Assembly: GCA_016125035.1 (NCBI GenBank)
Contig: WGMN01000001.1
Coordinates: 322,427 to 386,426 of the forward strand
Length of the DNA: 64,000 nt
Origin: Pseudomonadota bacterium
GTDB lineage: Bacteria > Pseudomonadota > Alphaproteobacteria > UBA2136 > UBA6156
Direction of reading: 5' to 3'
The notes under the pieces are model-generated. The model saw only the letters and a list, made by a program, of their open reading frames with translations, made no database searches and had not been told where the DNA came from. The position numbers and the translations under genes are program-made. Positions 54,563 through 61,508 of the stretch are shown here, in pieces (positions within the stretch are counted from its first letter, which is position 1; every line of letters starts with the position of its first letter).

Positions 54563-55560
54563 GTTTGAAATGGGGTGTGGTGGGAGGAGGTGCCTGGGGC
54601 ACCGCGTTGGCCAACACGCTGGCGCATGCCGGCAACGATGTGATGGTGTGGGACCGTGACCCGCTGGTGGTGGATGATGTCAACAGCTTCCACCAGAACC
54701 GCAAGCGCTACCCCGACCTGGCGGTGCACGACAAGTTGCGCGCCACCGACAGCCTGGAAGAGCTGGCCGAGCACAGCACCCACCTGCTGGTGGCGGTGCC
54801 CAGTGAAGTGAACGTGGTGATGGCCACGCAGGTGAGCCCCTACCTGACCGGTGAGCACAAGTTGGTGGTGGCGGCCAAGGGCTTCCGTGAGAGTGACGGG
54901 GCATTGATGACCGAGGTGTGGCGCGAGGCCGCGCCACAGGTGCAGAAAATAGCGGTGGTGACCGGGCCGACCTTTGCTCGTGAGTTGATGGAAAAGAAAG
55001 TGACCGCCATGCTGGTGGCCAGCCCTGACGCCGCCCTGCGCGCAGAGGTGGCTGACAGCTTTGAGACGGAGTGGGTGCGTATTTACGAAAACAGCGACAT
55101 GGTGGGGGCACAGGTGGGCGGCGCGGTGAAGAACGTGCTGGCGATCGGCGCGGGTATTTTGGACGGGCTGGAGATGGGTTACAACGCGCGCGCCGCGATG
55201 TTGACGCGCGGCCTTGGTGAAATGGCGCGTTTTGTGCAGGCGTTGGGGGGCAAGAGCGGCACCGTGTGGGGTTTGGCGGGGATGGGTGACTTGTTGTTGA
55301 CCGCGACCTCGACCCTTTCGCGCAATTACCGTTTTGGCCAGCTGGTGGGCAAGGGGGTGCCGGTGCACGAGGCCAAGTTGCGTGTGGGCACCGTGGAAGG
55401 CATTTTGGCGGCGCGCATTATGACCGTGCAGGCACAGGCCCATGGGCTTGATTTAGCGATTGTCTCGGCCGTGGATGGTATTCTACACTGTGATGTGACG
55501 CCCTTGCAGGCGATTGAATACCTGATGCAACGGCCAAGGACCGTGGAGTTTGATGGTTAA
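54559..55560 (+). CDS. gpsA: Glycerol-3-phosphate dehydrogenase (NAD(P)+)
   Basis: Supplies sn-glycerol-3-phosphate for phospholipids. N-terminal Rossmann motif VVGGGAWGTALANTLAH, then VAVPSEVNVVM, AAKGFRESDGALMTEV, VTGPTFARE, the catalytic-lysine region GGAVKNVLAIGAGILDGLEMGYNARAAM and AGMGDLLLTATS. 333 residues, normal. The start is the ATG overlapping the Tim44-like stop; GGAGG lies upstream. Confidence 0.96.
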   Translation: MSLKWGVVGGGAWGTALANTLAHAGNDVMVWDRDPLVVDDVNSFHQNRKRYPDLAVHDKLRATDSLEELAEHSTHLLVAVPSEVNVVMATQVSPYLTGEHKLVVAAKGFRESDGALMTEVWREAAPQVQKIAVVTGPTFARELMEKKVTAMLVASPDAALRAEVADSFETEWVRIYENSDMVGAQVGGAVKNVLAIGAGILDGLEMGYNARAAMLTRGLGEMARFVQALGGKSGTVWGLAGMGDLLLTATSTLSRNYRFGQLVGKGVPVHEAKLRVGTVEGILAARIMTVQAQAHGLDLAIVSAVDGILHCDVTPLQAIEYLMQRPRTVEFDG

Positions 55561-56584
55561 GCAACCAAAGGCCTACCTGAGGGCCGCTGCGCTGGCGGTG
55601 GCCTGGCTGATGCTGTGCGGTGCGGCGGCGGAGAGCTTTTGGCCGGACTTCAGCCCCCTGCCGCAGGACCAGCTTTTGCCGTTGAGTGTGGAAGCGGTGG
55701 CGCATGACCGCGCCGACATTGACCAGGTGATGGTGGTTGTGCAGATGGGGCATGGCGACGATAACCCGCGCTGGCTGATGAGCCAGACCCACATGCCGGT
55801 GTTGTTTGATAAACTGATGACCCTGCCGCAAAAGCCGATGCCGGAAGATGAGATTTGGCCCAAGCTTGATGCACCGACGAAAAGCTACCGCGGCCTGACC
55901 GTGTTGATGAAGCGGGTGGACGGCAAGCGTTTTGCGCCGATGAAGGTTTTTGAAGGTAAGGTGACCAACCTGCAAGGCGAGATGGTGGGGCCGGACTTTG
56001 GCCGCCGCCTGGAGTACTGGCTGTTTGGCACTGCCCGCGTGCGCCGCGACCAGATGCTGGGAGTGAGCGTGTTGCCGGTGCTGAGCTTTGAGCAATGCCG
56101 CCTGCTGGGCCAGAAGATTGTGCAGACCAGCCCGCGCCAGTGCCTGCTGCCCAACAACAACCTGCTGTTGGAGGTGGACGAAAAGCCGACGTTGGCTTCG
56201 GCGCGTATTACCAGCTTTGACCAGTGTTTGCAGAAGGGAGAGGCGCTGATCTATACCTTTCCGCGCCGTTGCGTGGCCGCTGGGGGGCGGGTGTTTACCG
56301 AGCCGCCGCAGGTTTATGACAATGTGCTGACCCCGGTGGCGACGCCGTTGGCCCCTAACGCCGAGGCCAGTGTGAGCGCCACCATGGGTGGGTTGCGCGC
56401 GGTGAGCGGCAGCACCCCGCCCGTGGCGCCGGCGGTGGTGAGTGCGACGGTGGTAAGTGACAGCGCCGTAGTTTCTGTTACCGGCCCGCTGAGTGATGCC
56501 GAGTTGCAAAACATTATGCCTGCGGCGGGGCCTGCGCCCAAACGCAGCCGCAGTGTGTGGAAGTATGAGTGGGCGGATTTTTAG
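55553..56584 (+). CDS. Secreted protein with two Cys-Pro repeat modules
   Basis: Function unknown. Signal peptide (LAVAWLMLCGAAA), then a unique region. Two copies follow of a short module of the form F-x-x-C-x8-G-x6-P-R-x-C: SFEQCRLLGQKIVQTSPRQC and SFDQCLQKGEALIYTFPRRC. Such modules occur in many bacterial secreted proteins and are of unknown role. A low-complexity Ala/Val/Ser/Pro tail follows. It overlaps the gpsA stop by 8 bp. Confidence 0.75.
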   Translation: MVKQPKAYLRAAALAVAWLMLCGAAAESFWPDFSPLPQDQLLPLSVEAVAHDRADIDQVMVVVQMGHGDDNPRWLMSQTHMPVLFDKLMTLPQKPMPEDEIWPKLDAPTKSYRGLTVLMKRVDGKRFAPMKVFEGKVTNLQGEMVGPDFGRRLEYWLFGTARVRRDQMLGVSVLPVLSFEQCRLLGQKIVQTSPRQCLLPNNNLLLEVDEKPTLASARITSFDQCLQKGEALIYTFPRRCVAAGGRVFTEPPQVYDNVLTPVATPLAPNAEASVSATMGGLRAVSGSTPPVAPAVVSATVVSDSAVVSVTGPLSDAELQNIMPAAGPAPKRSRSVWKYEWADF

Positions 56585-56593
56585 GGGCGTGTC

Positions 56594-57028
56594 ATGGCCT
56601 ATTGGTTGATGAAGAGTGAGCCCTCGGTTTTTAGCTGGGACGACTTGGTGAAGGCCAGGAGCACCAAGTGGGATGGTGTGCGCAATTATGCCGCGCGCAA
56701 CAACCTGGAAGCGATGAAGGTGGGGGACTTGGCGTTGTTCTACCACTCTAACGAAGGCAAGGCGGTGGTGGGGGTGATGGAGATTGCCAAGACCGCCGAA
56801 CCCGACATGACGGTGGAAAAAGATGAGCTGGCCAAGGACGGCAGCAACCCCTGGCGGGTGGTGACGGTGAAGCCTTTGAAGGCTTTGAAGGCACCTGTGA
56901 CGCTGGAGATGGTGAAGGGCGACAAGAGGCTGAAAGAGATGGCGCTGGTGAAATTGCAGCGGCTGAGTGTGCAGCAGGTGACGGCCGCGGAGTGGAAAGT
57001 GGTGTTGGCCCTGGGCGGGGGCGAATAA
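56594..57028 (+). CDS. EVE-domain protein
   Basis: Small PUA-like fold protein thought to recognise modified bases. Motifs: YWLMKSEPSVFSWDDL at the N terminus, WDGVRNYAARNNLEAMKVGDLALFYHSNEGKAVVGVMEI, and DGSNPWRVVTVKPLKAL. 144 residues as expected. Alphaproteobacteria commonly encode it near tsaD-gpsA, as here. Confidence 0.93.
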   Translation: MAYWLMKSEPSVFSWDDLVKARSTKWDGVRNYAARNNLEAMKVGDLALFYHSNEGKAVVGVMEIAKTAEPDMTVEKDELAKDGSNPWRVVTVKPLKALKAPVTLEMVKGDKRLKEMALVKLQRLSVQQVTAAEWKVVLALGGGE

Positions 57029-57057
57029 AAAAACCGGGCGGGGCCCGGTTTTTTAGG
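57027..57057. terminator. Bidirectional terminator
   Basis: AAAAAACCGGGCGGGGCCCGGTTTTTT: short strong stem with A and T runs, between the EVE gene and the convergent BI-1 gene. Confidence 0.9.
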
Positions 57058-57067
57058 GGGTTGCGCG

Positions 57068-57766
57068 TTAGCGGCGCTGGCCCATCAACGACAGCAGGCT
57101 GATGAAGATGTTGATGAAGTTGATGTACAGGCTGGTGGCCTGGAGGATGGCCAGGCGCGAGCGCAGCAGTTCATCACGGCCGTACATGGCGAAGGTATCG
57201 CGGATGGTGTTGACCTCCCACGCGGTAAGCCCGGCGAACAGCGGGATGGCGATGAGGTTGATGACGGTGTTCATCGGGCCCACGGAGACGCCGAACAGGC
57301 TGACCAGCATGGTGACGATGGAGATGCCGACCAGGCCCCACACCCCCATGATGAGGAAGGTGCCCCAGGCCGCCAGGCTGCGCTTGGTGAAGTAGCCGTA
57401 AAGCGCGGTGCCGCCGAACATGATGGCCGCGACGCCAAAGGCGGTGGCGATGCTGCTGCCGGTATAGATGACCGCCAGCGGAGAGAGGGCAAAGCCCATG
57501 AGCGCGCTGAAGCCCGCGAACACCGCCAGGCCCGCCGCCGGTTGCAGCGAAAAGACGATGCGTTGCAGCGTGAAGGCCAGCACCAGCACGGCGATGAACC
57601 AGATGAGGTTGCCGCGCATGGCGACCTCTAGCAGCGTGGCATTGGTGGTGGTGAGCCAGGCGACGATGCCGGAGATGCCGACGCCGCCGGCCATGTAGCC
57701 GAAGGTTTGGTTGAGGTGAGAACTGAGCGCCTGCTCTTGCGATGAGACGCGGGTTGCGGTGGGCAT
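57068..57766 (-). CDS. Bax inhibitor-1 (YccA/YbhL-like) membrane protein
   Basis: Seven-helix TMBIM family protein. 232 residues with FSALMGFALSPLAVIYTGSSIATAFGVAAIMFGG (family signature), LYGYFTKRSLAAWG and a C-terminal LYINFINIFISLLSLMGQRR. Possibly a Ca2+ leak channel or protease regulator; role in bacteria unsettled. GGAGG precedes the ATG. Confidence 0.93.
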   Translation of the reverse strand: MPTATRVSSQEQALSSHLNQTFGYMAGGVGISGIVAWLTTTNATLLEVAMRGNLIWFIAVLVLAFTLQRIVFSLQPAAGLAVFAGFSALMGFALSPLAVIYTGSSIATAFGVAAIMFGGTALYGYFTKRSLAAWGTFLIMGVWGLVGISIVTMLVSLFGVSVGPMNTVINLIAIPLFAGLTAWEVNTIRDTFAMYGRDELLRSRLAILQATSLYINFINIFISLLSLMGQRR

Positions 57767-57895
57767 GTGGGTTTCCTCCCTTGTATTTCAGGTATTCTAG
57801 CACTTTATGGCGGTGAGTGCCAGTACTCCTGTCATCCCCATGATACGGGGGGGAGGGGGGGCGTCAAGCGAAACCGGACGGGGGAGACAGATGTG

Positions 57896-57928
57896 CGTAA
57901 GCCCCGTCACGCAAGTGACGGGGCTTAG
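57896..57928 (-). terminator. Terminator of the 48-aa gene
   Basis: AAGCCCCGTCAC, GCAA, GTGACGGGGCTT: an 11-12 bp stem just after the small gene's stop on the minus strand. Confidence 0.8.
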
Positions 57929-57940
57929 CGGGGCCACCTG

Positions 57941-58087
57941 TTAGTTGGTGGCGGTGGCAGGGGTGGCGTAGACGACCAGTTGGCCGAGCTGCTGATCGTG
58001 CCAGCGTAGGGCCATCTGCAGAGTGCCAAAGGCGGCTACGGCCACAAAAACGAAAAACGCGATTGCACTTAGATTATTGGTATTCAC
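57941..58087 (-). CDS. Small membrane protein, 48 aa (not in ORF track)
   Basis: Too short for the track. GTG start at 58087 with AAGGAG about ten bases upstream. The product has an N-terminal hydrophobic helix (LSAIAFFVFVAVAAFGTL), then MALRWHDQQLGQLVVYATPA and a TATN end. Its own terminator follows. Unknown function; one-pass membrane peptide. Confidence 0.6.
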   Translation of the reverse strand: MNTNNLSAIAFFVFVAVAAFGTLQMALRWHDQQLGQLVVYATPATATN

Positions 58088-58162
58088 GGCATTGGCTCCT
58101 TTGGAGAGCCTCCCAGTCTTGGGGGGATTTTACGGCGGCCCGTGTGGCAAGGCAAGGGGGGT

Positions 58163-58170
58163 TAATGGTT
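58163..58170. repeat. Left target-site duplication TAATGGTT
   Basis: TAATGGTT directly abuts the left inverted repeat; the identical octamer abuts the right one at 61510-61517. An 8-bp duplication fits IS1-type transposition. Confidence 0.9.
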
Positions 58171-58235
58171 GGTAGTGGGTCAGTTTGGAAATTAGGCTGG
58201 GTGACAGGGATGTTGGGTTTGGGCATACTCCCCCC

Positions 58236-58466
58236 ATGCCAAAAGGCCCAAAAGGACAAAAGAGACCCGCAGATGTGATTAGCGCCGCCATCATGGTGGC
58301 ACGTATTGCTACGGGTGAGGTTGAAGACACCACGCAAGAAAGTAAGGCATACGCCCGTAAGGGGGGCCTAAAGGGGGGCAAGGCGCGTGCCAAGGCCTTG
58401 ACTGCGACACAGCGCAAGGAAATTGCCAAAAAGGCCGCTGCTAGTAGATGGAAAAAGTCTAACTGA
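58236..58466 (+). CDS. Small basic protein of the KGPxGQKRPADVI family
   Basis: The 76-residue protein begins PKGPKGQKRPADVISAAIMVARIATGEVED and ends KKAAASRWKKSN, a widespread small alphaproteobacterial family often near mobile elements. It is lysine/alanine rich and probably nucleic-acid binding, but the function is unknown. Start taken at ATG 58236, where the family begins. First gene of the transposon. Confidence 0.8.
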   Translation: MPKGPKGQKRPADVISAAIMVARIATGEVEDTTQESKAYARKGGLKGGKARAKALTATQRKEIAKKAAASRWKKSN

Positions 58467-58529
58467 GATACTACCCACTAGACATGGGCTAGACGCTACC
58501 CATAATATTTAGTACACCACAACACCAAC

Positions 58530-58549
58530 CCCGCCTTGCGGCGGGGTGA
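58530..58549. terminator. Short hairpin inside the transposon
   Basis: CCCCGCC, TTGC, GGCGGGG. No T run on the plus strand; on the minus strand the tail is TTGGTGTTG. Possible weak terminator of either strand. Confidence 0.4.
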
Positions 58550-58582
58550 TGATGGTCCGACCATGGTCGCTTCCTAACCTGC

Positions 58583-58675
58583 TCAGGGAATAGGGAAGCG
58601 GCCTTTCTGGTTTCTGCCCCTCGCGCGGGTCGGTGGTTTGCGCACGGGGGCCGTCTTTCTTCTTGCCATGGCCAT
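58583..58675 (-). CDS. Possible 30-residue basic peptide (not in ORF track)
   Basis: On the minus strand, AAAGGAG precedes ATGGCCATGGC. The reading MARRKTAPVRKPPTRARGRN ends shortly after in KGRFPIP. Very basic. It lies between two transposon genes, on the opposite strand. Support is only the ribosome binding site and composition. Confidence 0.25.
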   Translation of the reverse strand: MAMARRKTAPVRKPPTRARGRNQKGRFPIP

Positions 58676-58751
58676 AGCTCCTTTCTGTCTCCAACATATA
58701 CAGTTCAAGAATTGGCGTCAAGGCCAAGTCTCCACAAAAGAGAATTAAAGT

Positions 58752-58781
58752 TTGACAGCCAAGTCTGAACCGTGGTATTTA
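58752..58781 (+). promoter_or_regulatory. Promoter of the 252-aa passenger gene
   Basis: TTGACA (58752-58757), 18 bp, TATTTA (58776-58781), followed by AAAGGAGG before the ATG at 58811. Confidence 0.6.
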
Positions 58782-58810
58782 AGTGACTTAGACATAAAGG
58801 AGGCTTCAAC

Positions 58811-59569
58811 ATGGCTGACGAAACCAAAAAGCAAACCCGGCCCGGTAGCGGTCAGCGGTTCCCGTTCATCTCTCTCCCCAAGGCCCTAGACCGGGCGCGG
58901 GAACTTTATAAGGTCGCAAACGTCCATGAGGTCGCTCTTGCGGCAGCTGTAACGAGTTGGGGTTATGGAGATAAGAGTAGCGGTGGCCTTCAAACCATTG
59001 CTGCGCTTAAGTCCTTTGGGCTTGCTGAAGATTCTGGTAGCGGCGGGGCGCGTAAGATAAAACTAACGGACTCGGCGCTTAAGATTATCCGCGACCCCCG
59101 CGATATTTCCCCAGAGCGTGACGCCCTTATTACGCAGGCGGCCTTGCTTCCCCAACTCCACCGGGAGGTTATAGAAAAGTATAATGGTATGCCCCCTTCG
59201 GATATGGCACTGACCACATACTTGCGGCTTGAAAAAGGTTTGTCGGATGATGCCTCTTTGGACTTTATCAAAGAGTTTACCTCCACTATGTCCATTGCAA
59301 AACTAGAAGATTCTGTTACTATTCAAGACATGGAAACCGCCTCAACTCCGACATACAACCCACCTATTATTCAACCAGTGGCGGGCGGATCTATGCCTTT
59401 TGTGTCTCCTGCCATGGCGATAGACGGTAAAACAGACATCAAGTTTATGGTGACTGGCAATCGCATCCATGTCTCAGCAGTGATGGATAAAGCAGGTGTG
59501 GCACGTCTAAAGAAGATACTAGATGCGAACGAACCCCTATTAGAAGATGAGGCTGAGGGGGGCAAATAG
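58811..59569 (+). CDS. Transposon passenger protein, 252 aa, winged-helix-like
   Basis: Not assigned to a named family. The first 120 residues (RFPFISLPKALDRARELYKVANVHEVALAAAVTSWGY, then SGGLQTIAALKSFGLAEDSG and KLTDSALKI) read like a winged helix-turn-helix. The middle is helical. The last 50 residues have a beta-rich stretch (DIKFMVTGNRIHVSAVMDKAGVARLKKIL) and an acidic tail. It has its own promoter and an AAAGGAGG ribosome site. It might regulate the element or be an accessory to the toxin pair; both ideas are speculative. Confidence 0.8.
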   Translation: MADETKKQTRPGSGQRFPFISLPKALDRARELYKVANVHEVALAAAVTSWGYGDKSSGGLQTIAALKSFGLAEDSGSGGARKIKLTDSALKIIRDPRDISPERDALITQAALLPQLHREVIEKYNGMPPSDMALTTYLRLEKGLSDDASLDFIKEFTSTMSIAKLEDSVTIQDMETASTPTYNPPIIQPVAGGSMPFVSPAMAIDGKTDIKFMVTGNRIHVSAVMDKAGVARLKKILDANEPLLEDEAEGGK

Positions 59570-59617
59570 CCCCCTTTACTTTGATATGTTTAGTAAAAAA
59601 CAAAATGAACTTTATGC

Positions 59618-59646
59618 TTGACTATCAAGTCATAAGGTCATATTAA
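59618..59646 (+). promoter_or_regulatory. Promoter of the transposase gene
   Basis: TTGACT (59618-59623), 17 bp, TATTAA (59641-59646), about 8 bp before the start codon, so the mRNA would be nearly leaderless. Confidence 0.55.
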
Positions 59647-59653
59647 TATAGAT

Positions 59654-60484
59654 ATGAACAAGCTGAGCACCCCGGAACGCGCCAAAATCCTAGGGATGAT
59701 GGTAGAGGGTATGGCCATTCGGGCCATTTCCCGCCTGACTGGGGCCAGCAAGAACACCATTGCAAAGCTGTTAGTGGACGCAGGGAACGCCTGCTCAGAC
59801 TATCAGGATAAGACTTTCCGCAACCTACCCTGCAAGCGCGTGCAGGTGGATGAGATTTGGAGTTTTGTTTACGCCAAGCAAAAGAACGTGCCGCAGGGCA
59901 TGAAGGGTATGCCGGGTGTAGGTGATGTGTGGACGTGGACGGCCCTTTGCGCAGATACCAAGCTGGTGCCGTCATGGTATGTGGGCAACCGGGGCGAGGA
60001 TGCAGCTTGCACGTTTGTTGCTGACCTCGCTGGTCGCTTGGCTAACCGCATCCAGCTTACCAGCGATGGGCACCGGGCTTACTTAGAGGCCGTTGCTGGC
60101 GCCTTCCAAAACAACATTGACTACGCGATGCTGGTGAAGCTGTATGGGAATGAAGGTGGAATGACACCAGAACGCAAGTATAGCCCCGCTGAATGCACTG
60201 GCGCCAAAAAGCTGGCCATCACTGGCAACCCTGACAAAAAACACGTTTCCACCAGCTACGTTGAGCGTCAAAACCTCACCATGCGTATGTCGATGCGGCG
60301 GTTCACTCGCCTCACCAACGGCTTTAGCAAGAAAATGGAGAATCACTGCCATGCGCTCTCCATCTACTTTATGTATTACAACTTCGGGCGGGTGCACCAA
60401 ACCTTGCGCGTAACGCCCGCAATGGAGGCTGGTGTGGCTGACCACATATGGTCTCGGGAGGAAATTGTAGCTTTGATTAACTAA
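59654..60484 (+). CDS. IS1-like DDE transposase
   Basis: The 276-residue protein has an N-terminal helix-turn-helix (ERAKILGMMVEGMAIRAISRLTGASKNTIAKLL) and a zinc-free linker. The catalytic RNase-H fold shows VQVDEIWSFVYAKQKN (first Asp), RIQLTSDGHRAYL (second Asp) and HVSTSYVERQNLTMRMSMRRFTRLT (Glu). This is the set typical of IS1-related transposases annotated in alphaproteobacteria. A single unbroken ORF, so the element looks active and does not need the frameshift used by classical IS1. Confidence 0.9.
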   Translation: MNKLSTPERAKILGMMVEGMAIRAISRLTGASKNTIAKLLVDAGNACSDYQDKTFRNLPCKRVQVDEIWSFVYAKQKNVPQGMKGMPGVGDVWTWTALCADTKLVPSWYVGNRGEDAACTFVADLAGRLANRIQLTSDGHRAYLEAVAGAFQNNIDYAMLVKLYGNEGGMTPERKYSPAECTGAKKLAITGNPDKKHVSTSYVERQNLTMRMSMRRFTRLTNGFSKKMENHCHALSIYFMYYNFGRVHQTLRVTPAMEAGVADHIWSREEIVALIN

Positions 60485-60506
60485 AACCTGTTTTTCCGTG
60501 TATAAT
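60471..60506 (+). promoter_or_regulatory. Likely promoter of the toxin-antitoxin pair
   Basis: TGTATAAT gives a perfect extended -10 (TATAAT at 60501-60506). The -35 is weak (TTGATT at 60473, spacing 22). It lies just downstream of the transposase stop and 25 bp before the antitoxin ATG. Confidence 0.5.
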
Positions 60507-60530
60507 GTGGCCAACAGGAAACAACCAAAA

Positions 60531-60965
60531 ATGGCCAATGTCTTTGATGTAGCAAAGTATATTTTACTGACCCAAGGGGTCGCCATAACCACGTGGAAGC
60601 TTCAAAAACTTGTGTATTACTCCCAAGCATGGAGTTTAGTTTGGGATGATGCTCCTCTCTTTAATGAGGAAATTCAGGCTTGGGCAAATGGCCCCGTTTG
60701 CCCTGACCTTTATAACGCGCACCGTGGTGAATTCTCTATCTCTCACGAAGGTATAGATGGCGACCCTGATAAGCTCGAAAAGAACCAAATTGACACTATC
60801 AACAAGGTTATTGAGCATTATTCTAAGCTTTCTGCCCACCAGCTTTCTGAACTTACCCACTCTGAGGCTCCATGGATTAACGCCCGTGAGGGATTGGAAC
60901 CGAACGAACGCGGAAACCAAGTTATTGCGCTAGATGCAATGGCTGAGTTCTATGGCGGACTCTAA
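60531..60965 (+). CDS. Panacea (SocA/DUF4065) antitoxin-like protein
   Basis: The 144-residue protein matches the Panacea domain: MANVFDVAKYILLTQG, ITTWKLQKLVYYSQAWSLVW, FNEEIQAWANGPVCPDLY and LTHSEAPWINAREGL. SocA, the Caulobacter founder, is an antitoxin acting as a proteolysis adaptor. Panacea proteins neutralise many unrelated toxins. It overlaps the next gene by 14 bp, the usual TA arrangement. Start at ATG 60531; the track start adds 11 residues. Confidence 0.9.
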   Translation: MANVFDVAKYILLTQGVAITTWKLQKLVYYSQAWSLVWDDAPLFNEEIQAWANGPVCPDLYNAHRGEFSISHEGIDGDPDKLEKNQIDTINKVIEHYSKLSAHQLSELTHSEAPWINAREGLEPNERGNQVIALDAMAEFYGGL

Positions 60966-61485
60966 AGAGTTTCCTGAGTGGAAATGGGAAGGTTACAAGA
61001 AGCCGCCTGAAAAGGTCATACCGCTTCATGAAGTACCTACTAGCCAAAAGATAGCAAAACTTTTCCCTCAGCCAGCTCGCAAAGAACCAAAGCACTTCAC
61101 ACGCACCGCAACAGAGGATTTCCTATGGAACGCGGAATATGCGGACAGGGAAGGTGCTTGGACATGGGGTGAAGAAAGAAATTGGACAGAGGTCTTGTGG
61201 GATGAGGTGCTTCACCCATTTCTAAAGGATTGCGGAACTAAAACTTGGGGAACGTTAGAGCGCGAAACGGCAGGAGGCAGCCAACGCCATAAATCATACG
61301 AACTGAGTGTTATTTGCAAAGAGGCTCAGCGCCGACTCCGTGATATTTCCTTAGATGACCTCCCCCATATTTTTCGCCTAAGACTTAACAACAAACAGCG
61401 GTTTTACGGATATTGTGTTTCTGGTTGTTGGTACGCTCTATGGTGGGATGCAGAACACATGATTTGCCCTTCACCTCGTAAGTAG
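60952..61485 (+). CDS. Probable toxin partner of the Panacea antitoxin
   Basis: 177 residues, no named family recognised. Polar N terminus (SKEFPEWKWEGYKKPPEKV), a Trp-rich middle (LWNAEYADREGAWTWGEERNW) and a C-terminal half. The C terminus ends FRLRLNNKQRFYGYCVSGCW then ALWWDAEHMICPS. The WWD-x-EH-x-x-C-P ending is seen in a family of small proteins often beside antitoxins. Position right after, and overlapping, a Panacea gene inside a transposon strongly suggests a toxin. Target unknown. Confidence 0.7.
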   Translation: MADSKEFPEWKWEGYKKPPEKVIPLHEVPTSQKIAKLFPQPARKEPKHFTRTATEDFLWNAEYADREGAWTWGEERNWTEVLWDEVLHPFLKDCGTKTWGTLERETAGGSQRHKSYELSVICKEAQRRLRDISLDDLPHIFRLRLNNKQRFYGYCVSGCWYALWWDAEHMICPSPRK

Positions 61486-61508
61486 TTTTTTTCAAACTGA
61501 CCCACTAC

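Noticed and set aside
58530-58727. 72-aa minus-strand ORF inside the transposon
   Set aside because: No family, and its best ribosome site points to a different, shorter frame listed as a low-confidence peptide.
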